64,000 nt of DNA, taken from assembly GCF_000003815.2 (NCBI RefSeq), contig NC_049985.1:15778134-15842133 (forward strand). The letters are read 5' to 3'. This document shows positions 26,101 to 38,100 of the stretch, one piece after another (the stretch's first letter is position 1; each line of letters starts with the position of its first letter). The translations under genes were made by a program, and so were the position numbers. Source of the stretch: Branchiostoma floridae. Its lineage: Eukaryota > Chordata > Leptocardii > Amphioxiformes > Branchiostomatidae. Below the pieces are notes generated by a model that saw only the letters and a program-made list of their open reading frames with translations, was not told the origin of the DNA and did not search any database.

Positions 26101-29100
26101 CCATCGCATCATGCACAATCCCCTCGTGCCATAGGAAAGCAGCAAACACCGCTCTCATGCACTCTGCCACAGAGGGAGAGATCGCATCTTTCACAGGCTT
26201 GCGAGAAAGGGACAGCTTGGGTTTAGCACTGGGTATTTCCACAGACGGCTTTTCCTTTGGAACGGGGGACATGGCACGGTCTCGTTTATTCCGAAGGTGT
26301 CGTACTGTCCTTTCCTTCCTTCCCAGTTTTGGGGAGACCCGTTCAGCCTCCTCTCTCGGTCCCCCCAAACCTATGGTGAATTGTCCCTTGACATGTTCTT
26401 TGACAGAATCATTTGGAGGGGGAGTTGCTTTCCTAGTTGTAGGGGGAGAAGAGCTCACGGGTGGGGGAGGGGTTACGCTGGAAGGTCGAACAGCCTCATC
26501 TGTTCCATCGGCTCCACTGGGAGGATGTCCATTCTCAACAACAGCATTGCTCTCCTTTGTAAGAACAATGACATCATTTGCAGGCTTTGCGTTATGCTCA
26601 GCTGTCTCAACAGTCTTGGTAGCATGGGTGTCAGGGGTGCACGTGTTGACTGTGGTAGTGGTGAGCGATTCTCCGTTGGACTGCCTTGTGGAGTCCTCCA
26701 GAGAAAGAACTCTTTCCTTGTTGGGAATGATAAGGCTGGATCTCGGAGATGGAATTCTGGACACATGGACTGTACATTCCGTTCCCTTTCCAACCTCATG
26801 CACAGTGCAGTGGGCTCTCCTGGACAGTTTTGTTTCTTGTTTCACGGCATGAACCTCGTCATGCCTTCCATCTATCACTGCTGATGAACCTTCTGTCTTC
26901 CTAAGAGGACCTGTACTAATGATGGGAGCTTCAGCTTTTGCCTTGACAGCTTCTATCCTACTTCTAGGTACATCTGTTTTCCCTTTTATGGAACCAGTCC
27001 TGCCAGGGGAAGAGCAGTCTGTGTGGGATTTCTGGTGATCTGATCCGGCTCGTCCCCGGGGAGACTTGGAGCGACTCCTCAAATCCACAGTCACCTCCCT
27101 GTGGATCTTCCCAACAGGTGACTCGGAGCGACTCCTGGCCGTGGCGTCCGACTTGAGAGAGCTGATAATCCCATGTTTGGGCCCCTCCGCCCTGGTCTTC
27201 CTGAGGTCTGGTTTAGGAGGTAGCTCTGGCCGGGACTTTGGAGAATCAGCCCTCGTGCCATGCTTTTCTGAGTCACCGTGTGACTTGGAGGAATCAGAGT
27301 CTGCTCTATGCCTGTCCTTTCTCTGTAGTCTCGGTGATGAGGATTCAGACTTTACTAACGGAGAACTGGGTCTACTTTTAGGGGATTCAGATGGCGAGCC
27401 AGATTTTGACCTGGGAGGGGATGCCCCCTTCCTTGGGATGGGTATCCCAGAGTTTCTAGTCCTACTAGGTTTTTTCTCTGGCTCTGCTTTGATCACTTCT
27501 GGTGCAGTTTCCTTCAATTCCACAATGACATCTCCCTTCTCTTTGCTACAGGATGGTACAGTGTTCTCCTTCTCTGAATCAGAAGAGCCGCCCTCCCTTT
27601 TCATGCCTTGGTTGGGTCTCCTCTCTTCAACGTTGTCCCCTTGTTTGTTTTTCAATGGCAGTCCGTCTCGGGTGGGGGAGGGGGTGGGTTTCCTCTCCTT
27701 GGTGGGGGGAACTGATGAAAAGTAGAAGTTTGGGGTACCTGGGAGGGAGAGAAAGTGAAAGGTGAACACATTTGTTTACAAGAAAACTCAAATCAGCATA
27801 CAAAGACATTGCAAAAATGGATGTCAAGTTGAAACTGTACTAGCTATAGGTACCAACTCTGCATAAGCCCCCCCCCCCCGACTATTGTAATCAATTCTTG
27901 GTTGTCTTATTTTGCCCATAGAAACCAAGCATTGAGCATCCAATCTGTATTACCCATCTGTCTACTGTGACCATTTTTCAAGTCCTTTCAGTGGTTATTG
28001 CAGACAGGTTACTGCAATGCCACAAACTATTGCAAATCTAAGTCATTAATTTGATTTGCAATATATATTAGAGCGCAACAACTACCCTTCAACCGAGACG
28101 GGGGCCGATACCGACTACCTGTGACCCATTGCAGATGACACACTTCCATTTCAGTCATGTACAATTGGATTTGTGTTGTTTCAACTGTACAAAGATCAGA
28201 GGACTGATCAAAAGCTTTCTGGTAAGATCTTTACCATATGTAAAGAAAGAGCATGTAAAATCTCTACAAATGTCATGACTTAATATCTTAAAACAGTATA
28301 TGTATACGTGTATGATATGATTTAGATACATGCTGACCTGTTAAATCCACAGCTGCCCCGAATACGAATGGGTCTGGAGGGAAGGCAGGTAGGTTGTCAG
28401 CCTGAGCCAGGGGGATCCCAGCTCCTGCAGTGTTACCATACATGTCCAACACCTCCAGCTTAGGGTCGGGTCCAAACACTGATGGGGAGGATGCTGCGTG
28501 GGACAGACATGTGGGGAAATAAAAGTTTAAATTTCTAGACATCTTGGCATTCATTTGTGAATGTTCGTATCCAGGGTTCCGTCCTTTGACGGAATTTTGC
28601 AGCTGGGGACGTAAAAAAATTCTCCTCTGTGACAGACAAAAATTGATAAGTAAAGATATGATAAAACTGTCTCCATTGTGTAATTTTTCACCAAAACAGA
28701 TGCCATTGAACAGCTTAGTCTACCAGCAAAATTTACACCTCAAAATGCTTCAAAGGGTTTCAGAGGGTCTGGATTTCAAAATTTTCCGGGGAACATGCCC
28801 AAACCCCCCCTAGGAATGTCACGCGACCTCTTGCGCCTTGGGTGCTTGATAGGATTCAATACTGAGGGGACGGAAAATGATTTCAGGCTGGCTACAACCC
28901 TGGTTGTATCAATGTAGAATCAGAATTATATAGACATCGTCAAATGTACAGTCAGCAAGGAGTGTCCCAGCAGCAAGCACCATCGAAACCAAAACTGCTC
29001 AGGAAGACCACTTTGGGGACTGTTAAAATCTATGTGGATATATGTAGTCACTGTCACTGGATAGGATTCTTAATGCTTGGGACCACCACATGGTGATCAC

Positions 29101-32100
29101 ATGGTAAGGACTGGCAGTCGACTAGTCATATATATAATAAATGTAGTAGTGGCCATATGTGCAGGTTTGACACACCATTTAATCTTTAAAGGGCTTTGAA
29201 CAGTGATCCAAGAGAAGGTGATAGAATTATTACATCATGGTTGTAATACTTTGATCATTGCAAACTTTTAGAAACCAATGGTATTGATATTGTTGGCAGT
29301 AGCATTTTAAGGTTTCATGTTGGTAAGCTAGTTGCTGTTTACTGCAAAACATAATTTTTTAAAACTCATCAGTTTTGTCTGTTCCTGCTTGTTGAAAAAA
29401 GACAAACACAACTCCTATACCCACTATGGAATTATCAGGTTAACTTTGTTTACATGTACATGCATGACCCTTATTCCCTGTCACATTATCCATGATCTTC
29501 GGGTGTATGGATGGAAGATCGGCCACATTTAAGATTGACAGAGGGTTGCGCCTATTTTTCATCTGAAAACTGTCCCTGTCACATATGAGCCATACTTTGT
29601 ACCTTGTACAATTGTTGTGCAATTAAGTTATTATTATAAGCGATGCTCAGGCGCAAAATCGTCGTTTGATAAATTTTTGCCAATTGTGACAGGAGTATTA
29701 CCATTGCCCAGGTGAAAGGAAATTTTTACAGTTATAAAATATCTTTTTATCTTTTCTTAAACATTAAGTTGCGGAAACATACCAGCTGCTGCAGCATTAT
29801 CAGTGGGTTGGCTGAACCAGAAGTTGGGTGGAGTGACTTCAGCCCCTCTGAAGTCGAACCCCTTTGCTGACGGAGTCGTTGGACCAGAACCAAAAGGTGA
29901 GGAGAAAGGAGAGGGCGAGAACAGCGCCAAGCTGTCCTCCCTCTCGCTACTGAGCTCGGACTCGTGCTTGAGGTAGGTGATGTCGTTCTTCCCATGTGCC
30001 AGCGACCACGCCTCTCCCTCGTCACTCTCGCAGTACTGCTGCGTGCTGTGCTTGGACAACCGCACCCAAGTACCGTCAGAGTTACTTGTCTGAAAGGCAT
30101 GTGACATGTCAACAGTCAGTATTTCAAATGCCACACAGTCACGTACAAACAGTTCAGATATCTTCTATCTTCAGTATACAAGTGACCAAAGTACAATTCA
30201 TATTTCTTTATTCTTTGATATGCAAACACATCACCTACATACAAAATAAATTGCTGACAAGCTTGGCCATGTTGAATGTTGAAATCAACCATTATGGTAA
30301 TGCTTATTTTCATCCATCGGCAAAGCCTGACCTTCTCAATTCCTGTTGGTTTGCTACACAGTACCAGCATATTACTGGTAATGTTGTACAGCTCTCAGGC
30401 AAACACCTGATACTATGGCCTCTGGATCGTCTATTCTCTTTTCTACAGTCATTTGGCACTGGAACAAATCTGCAGTTCTTGGCACACTGTGTGTATTCAT
30501 GAATGTCAGAACATATCTTTAAATGTAACAGTGTTGTCCTTTTATTCTCTCCTTACACTCACTGACAGGACTACCCAGTACTTTCCTCTACCACCCAGAC
30601 CAACCTCTTCTGTAGCCGTCAACTGGTTACCGAGCACCAGCATGCCGACAGGCGTGGCCCTCAGACTGGGCCGACACCTGACATTGTGGCCTGAGGCCCC
30701 ACACTTCACCACTTGGTACATCCCTGGCCCACCCTTCCGGCCCCGCACCTTCTCCATCAGCTCGGGCAGCTTCCGGGCGATCCGCTCCTTGATGATCTCA
30801 TCAATGATAGACTTGGGCTCCTGTGTCGGGGCAGATGGAAGCACACTTTCAATGTGATGGAACCTCTGCATATACTGTAAGTGCAGAAATGTTCGCGGTG
30901 GTTTAATGTTCGCGTTTTTGTGGTGGCAACTGCACCGCAAACTTAAACCCCCCGCGAACATTTTTTCCTTAATAGCTTTTGACTACAGTCTATGGCGCTA
31001 GCGCGAACTGAAAACCACTGCAAAAACTCCATTTTTCCGCTTGCGCGAAATTAAATCCCAGTGAACTTAAATGCATTTACAGTAATACGTTTATGAAGGT
31101 TAGACCAAGGGACAGCTCCTTGGTTAGACATCCAGGTTAACAATAACTGACTCGTTCTGCCACATACAAATGTACTTCATTCTAGTGAAGAAGATTGATG
31201 GATGTCAGTCAAAATGTCAGGAAGTAATCTCCATATCTTATCCAGTTGTAGATATTGAACTGTTTGTACATATCAACTATAAGTGTCTCAATTGTGAGAT
31301 CCTCCATGGAAACAATCTTTAGATAATATACTGTACAATTCAGTGACCAGGTCTACATAATGATTACAATTATGACTTTGATGTTTAAATGTTTTTTTTA
31401 GTTTTCCAGCTGTAAATGATTTCTTCTGTCAGTTCATCCTAGAAGATTTTGATAGATGTCACTCAAAACGTCTGATTGATATGACTGTTAAGTAATAGTT
31501 ACCCCATGGGCGGGGCGAGTTTTCTGTGTATATCACCAGGCCCGCCCACGGAGGGATTTCTAGTCTCCCCGAGGGCGAAGCCCGAGGGGAGACTAGAAAT
31601 CCCAGAGGTGGCGGGCCTGGTGATATACACAGAAAACGAGACCAAGGCCATGGGGTAACTAACTTAGCCCACGGCATACTTCCCCAAAGCTTTTCTAGTT
31701 CATCAGCTTTACAAAATGTTACTTTATTTTGTCCTAAAAGTCCACAATCTTTCTTGTTATTGCTTGAAAAGCTGTGACAGACAGTGTCAGGCTGTAACAA
31801 CACAAGGTCATTAATCTTGTCAAGACCTTCCCGGGCAACGTGCCTGGAGAGACAGAAAGTCTGCTCATATTCCTCTGGGCAATTAGAAGTCAAGCATAGG
31901 ATTGGTCAGTTATCACATGACANNNNNNNNNNNNNNNNNNNNNNNNNNNNNNNNNNNNNNNNNNNNNNNNNNNNNNNNNNNNNNNNNNNNNNNNNNNNNN
32001 NNNNNNNNNNNNNNNNNNNNNNNNNNNNNNNNNNNNNNNNNNNNNNNNNNNNNNNNNNNNNNNNNNNNNNNNNNNNNNNNNNNNNNNNNNNNATACTATG

Positions 32101-35100
32101 TGGAAATTTCAACAAAAAATGGGGGGCTTCTCATTGGCTGAGGGGAAGTAGCCATGGGCTAAAATTGTTTAACCTGGAATGTCTAACCCTTACTAAAAGT
32201 TTAAATGACTTAGGAAAGAATGTATTATGGTATTCTGTGACTTCCAACCAAACTACATTGTAAATTGTTTTCCAACGCATTGCAAACACTTTTCCATTTT
32301 TCAGTCTAGAAATTCTAAAAGTAAATCAAAGAAACATTTAAAGGGACCAACTAGTACAATATACGTACAAGGAAACGACGTGTACAATTTATGTACTGTA
32401 AGTTTGTCCATGTTTCCAATGTACAGCACATAGTACGAATAAGACAAATGTACATAAAGGTGTTAGTTTAAATTTGTGATACAGCAAATGTCATTATCAA
32501 CATTCCTATAGCATACCTCAACAGGCACAAGCAAGTTCTTGCCCAGATGCTGGTTGAAAGCCAGGCACCAGGCTTCACTGTTGCCATTAGTGGGGCACCA
32601 CTGCTTGAGGGAGGTATAGTCCAACCTCAGCCAAACTCCATCAGTATTGTGGACCTATGGAGGCACACAATGTTAGTTCCTTTTTTTACTACCAAAACAA
32701 CTCATGCACTCATGCAATTTTGACAATTCCTGACAAGGTTTGTTCCGTGACACACCACACTCTTCCATGGTCCATATCATGCGTCAACCGAGAAATCCCT
32801 TCAAGTTCTCAATACAAAAATTCTTCAGAGCAGGTTGCACTAATCATAAGACCTGATGTGTAAGAATGTCAAACCTCGTCTATAAAGGTGATGGTGCCGT
32901 TTGGAGCCACGGCTCCTATCTGTTCACTCTGTAGCGATGGCGTGCTCCTAACCCGCAGACCTTTACTCTGTTGGGTTACAAACTTTCGCACCTGCAGTGG
33001 AAAGAAGGCATTTACAGAATTCTTAACTACTATATTGATAATATGTGATATCCTTTCTGACACCCTACCAAGGATAATACATAGATTAGCTTGTTACACA
33101 TTACAGATAACGTTAATCGATGAAAAATACAATACGAAAGCAATAACAATGATGACGAATCTTAATACCAAATATGCATGACCAACAGGGGCTAAAAGCA
33201 TTAAAGGTAGATATACTTAGAGTATAATATTAAGTAAACTATGCTAAGCTTTGTCTACATCTACACATCTTACATTCTTCTTCTTAAAAATGTGCAGAGC
33301 AATTTTTAGAGCTCATTCCGTAGATTGTACTCAGATGATGACATCTAATATGGGAATATTTTGTGTTAACATCAATGGTCTAAAAGCATGGCACTACCAA
33401 GAGAACACTGTTTATTTCCGTAGTATTTTGTTGTAAGTCCTTCAGTACCTTGCTTGGTTGGTGAGGCCTTGCCTGGTTTGCCAAAGATGGAGGTGTGACT
33501 CCCTGTGGTGGTTCTCCCACTTCTAGCTCATGCACCTCTCCTAGAACAAAGTAGTTGAAATCTGAGAACAGTTCTCAAAACATATCATTACAGTATTGAT
33601 TATGTTACAATTTTATTAGACTTTATATCCATGCACAAAATATAGCGCTTACCAACAAGCTTTCGATCAGTCTTCTGATACTTCTCAACTTGAAATGACC
33701 CAAGACCTACATTGTAAGTCACACATCCAGAACAAAAGTAAAGGGTCAAAGATCCTTGAAAGCTTGTTGGTAAGTACTTTATTTTGTGCACGGATATAAA
33801 GTCTTAAAGTTGTAACATAATGTTGACTACTGTCACATAGAAACTTACATTCAAATTACCGTATTGATGTATTCTATGACAATAATGGGGGTGTCTGTGT
33901 GGCGCAACGGCCAGAGCGTTGGAATCAGAATCAGTATGTCATGAGTTCAATACTCGCCCCATGCCCCTGCCCCCATGACAGTGGAGTGACGCCCACCGAG
34001 CCTCATGGCTAATCTGTCTAAAGTACGGATTTGGTGCTGCCAGTGTGACAACATCTGCACATTGCCACTAAGACTCATGAATTTTTTTTTTAATGACAAT
34101 AATCATGTGTATGGCTTTCATTTTCGTGATTTTAAGCAGAAGTAAAGTACCTTCAGTAAACATCTGTCTACATGATACTAAAAATCTGTTTAAAGATTCT
34201 CACCTATCTCTTGGCCATCCACAGTGATGTGCAGGGTGTACCATCCACTCATGGTGGGGGTCCAGTTGGCACTGTATGTGCCATCATTGTTGGCACGTAC
34301 CAACATGTTCTCACTCGGTCTGCAATAATAAAACAAGTAACATGAAAATGTTAAACTTCTGTTTAACATGTAGCTAAACTACTAGTATCAGAGGGTCTAG
34401 ATCTACTAATGTACAGAAGTTAATGATTAAGAAATTCCAGGGTATGAGCTCTAACGTCTACATCCTGAGTATGTTTTACCTTTCTTTCATACAAAACAAT
34501 CCAATTCAAATGTTCAAAAGAGCAACATAAAATAACATTTTAAAAATAAGATTAGATTTCATTTTAAGTGTTTCAACAAATTAACCTACCACAGCTGATA
34601 AAGGACAATGTACAACTGGTAAAGTACATGTGCACAAAGTGTATAATTATAAAGAAAACATGGAGCAGCACTTTTGATTTAATAAAGACCAATGTTGTAC
34701 AAGAATAACCAAATAAATTTGGCTAACGTAAACTACCAGCCCTCAGTCTGGTCCCAACCACCATGGTGTTCACATCAGTGGAGGCAGGCTAATACAGATA
34801 GCAAGTATTGGAGTTACTCTTCAAAACAGTTTTGAAATGTACGTAAGCCAGTAGTCTTGAACAGATAAGGAATTGAAGTATGGCTACACACAATTCAGCA
34901 TAGCTTCACAAGTCAGCTTACAAACATTATAAAGCATAGCTGGCCATGGTCTGCCTGGAAGTGTGTTTCAATTTGAGCAAAATACAATTTGTTGTACAGT
35001 CCTACAGAGCCACTGAGTCTACATTGGTCTCTTTTGGACTACCAACTATAAATATCACCATAAGCCATATCATTAGGTATCAAAGCTAGTTGAGATGTGG

Positions 35101-38100
35101 GGAAGACAGTTGCAGGTTGCAAAATATATAGTTCAAACTTTACAGGGGCTAGTCTTTGCTGAGAGGCAGTTCAAACAAGGATTTGAAACTGAAGGCCTTG
35201 ATACAACATTACGCCCAATCTCTTGTGTGAAAACAAACACTATACTACTGTGAACACCTGAACTTGGGTTTGATGCTTGCAGCAACTACATGTATCTGGG
35301 TCTTTTTTCTGTGTCTGACAATGATTTCTTGAAATATTTGTGGACAGGACTTTTGAAATCTTGATGTCAGTTAATATGCAAATGTCTTCCTGTCGTCCTG
35401 TCTGTCTTTTATGGTTCTGTACCCTGGACACAGATTTTGGATCTTTAAGAAAGGACTAACAGAACTATATATAATAATAATACATACATACATTTGTACA
35501 TAATGTGCAATAGCCTCGACCTACCTTCTTACAGGAGGGGAGGCAAACCTCAACTCTTCAAAGGAGTAATCTTCATATGCCTGTGGAGAAGATGTTAAAT
35601 GTGAGAACAAAAATAAATGTATCACAGCAATGTTGTCAATCAATCAATCAATCACTAAAATGGTTTATTTGTCAATCAATCAATCAATCAATCAAAAATG
35701 GTTTATTTGTCAGAAAAGGCTTCAATGTTGTCAATCAATCAATCAATCAATTAATCAAAAACAGTTTATTTGTCAGAAAAGGCGTGGCAGCCAAAGGCTG
35801 AATTATGCCCTCTTTACAAATCAAATGAAATATTGCACTACACCATCTCCTGGTAAATCACATACTTGGTAAATAATCCACCAAAAACTAGTCTGCAAAG
35901 CACTGGTAGGTGTTTAAGATATCTATGAAGACAAAGTATAGTTTACAGAACAATGTACCATAGAGGGTTCTTACCTTCATCATGGTGATAGCCACATACG
36001 ACATGTTGTCCTTCAGTACAGTTGCCTCGTAAGTTACATCCAGTTTGGGAGCGTCCACCCCACCAAACCACTTCCCTTCTGCCACCACGGTTCTACGGAC
36101 CTTCCTGTCCACGCCATTTCTGCCCAGCGGTGCCGCACGTGCCTCGACCTAGGAGAGGAGGACAATGTACTCTGTGTCTTAGATGTGTTTTGGGACATTG
36201 TGTCTCTATTTGGGACAAGTTTTTCTTCTACAGACTAGTTTAAAAATGTAGCCTAATGTACAGGGTTTGGAGGCTTTTCTTTAAAATCTCTATATAATTG
36301 TACTCTTGAAATAACGAAAAACAAGACAAGATACCGACTGACAGGCACCTGATACCACACTTCCATCCAGGGCACGTGACTTAAGCTTTGGATCATTCCA
36401 ACTTGAGAAAGATCAGAGGACTGATCAAAAGCTTGTTGGTAAGCACTTTGCTTTGTGTACAGAAATAGCACATGAAATCTATTTGAAGAGGACTACTAAA
36501 TTCTCTATATTGTATGCTTGTACCTCCATACAGCATACATGTTATTGTACATGTTAATCAAAACTTCCGACCTAACATACCTTTAGGCTAGGCACATTGA
36601 CAGGGTCCCCATACTGGTCCAAGGTGCGGATAACGATCATGGTGGGCCAGTTGCACTTCAGCTCATCCTTACTGAAGACAACCTCTGTCAGCTTAGCATC
36701 CACATAGGAGTCAGGCTGCAGCCATCTGACAAGTACACATATACATTGCATGATTATACTGTAGGGTGCTTTGTTTGGTAGAAATGTAGTGCATCTACCT
36801 GCCAATCTTTAAGAGGACAGAGAGACTATTACATAGACAGATGGGCATTAGAAAATAGCAAGAAAACAGATTAGGCTAAATCGTGTTTCATACAGAGATG
36901 CAATTAGCATCCCCTGTAACACAACTGAATTGCTGCATTTAGTCCACATGGGCAGGAACATGCAAATAAAGATCAGTTAAAACTACAGATGAACAGGAAG
37001 GGGACAATAAGCATGTTTAGATCTAGGATGTCCTGACTTTCTATCAACGGAAAAAAACAAACTGGTAGGGCCATGTGTCACAGTCATAGGACTAGTCAGA
37101 ACTTCATGTACCATGCAAGGAACTGTCCAGGGAGGAAGAAAGAGGTAAGGCAACAGGAAAGATGGTAAGATGATATCAGAGAATACTAGTAATAGGTAGA
37201 TGCTATGTGAAACACTGAAAAAAGCAGAAAACTGAAAAGGGTGGAGAAAACTGGTTGCCAAGTCTTTTGTGGTATCCTAATGGTTAGACTATAAGGCCAG
37301 GGATAGATGACAGGGTTGGACAAGTCCACTAGTCCGATTGTCCCGGGCAAGTGAAAGTGCTGTTCGGATAAGTGCATGTTCTATCCCACTTTTTCCCAGG
37401 AGTGAGATTTTGATATACATGTATTTGTTACTTTTCAGTCATGGCATCAAGAATTAGTTGACACAGAAAAATAGATCCAATAATATACGAATTCCACTGC
37501 TGGAAGTAAAAAAAACACAGAAAAATGTCATTTAAATCCGAGTAAGCGAAAAGTTGATTCGGGCAAGTGGTTTAATTATGTACTTGCTCTTGATCTCTTC
37601 TGCTTGATCTTGATTGGGTACTGGACAACGCCCCTCAGTTGGGGCAAAGCGTCCAGGGAGAGTGCCTCCTTGAACTTTGGAGCGTCTGTGATCTCCGTGA
37701 CCTCGTATGGAAGAGAGTTCCAATCTCTCACGGTTTGTGGGAAGAAGGAATGTCTGTAGCAGTCTTTGTGAAAAGGTAGAGCCTTGTAAGAATTTGGGTT
37801 TGAGTGTCGCGATTGGCGCGGTACAGGCTTTAGATGAGTTTCGACCGGTAGGGCTACTTTATGGTGTCTTGCTTTCTGTAAGATTGTTAATCTATTTGCT
37901 GTCCTTCTGTTGCGTAAAGTATCCCACCCCAAATCAGAGACAAGTTTAGTGACACTGTCATGACTATGATACGAATTTGTGACAAATCTGGCTGCTCTTT
38001 TTTGGACGGACTCTAACTTAGCAATGTGCTCTTTGTGGTATGGATCTCAGGCAGCGCTGGAATACTCTAAATGTGGTCTAACAAGGGATGTATATGCATT

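Noticed and set aside
25070-27725. Long plus-strand ORFs opposite the large MYCBP2 exon
   Set aside because: Antisense shadows caused by biased codon use; the minus strand is conserved coding sequence.
31784-32263. 159-codon ORF across the N gap
   Set aside because: Most of it is unknown bases; no supporting sequence on either side.
35577-35872. ORFs over the TCAA repeats, or a CRISPR-like array
   Set aside because: The spacers are themselves repeated and the sequence is a tetranucleotide microsatellite in a eukaryotic intron.
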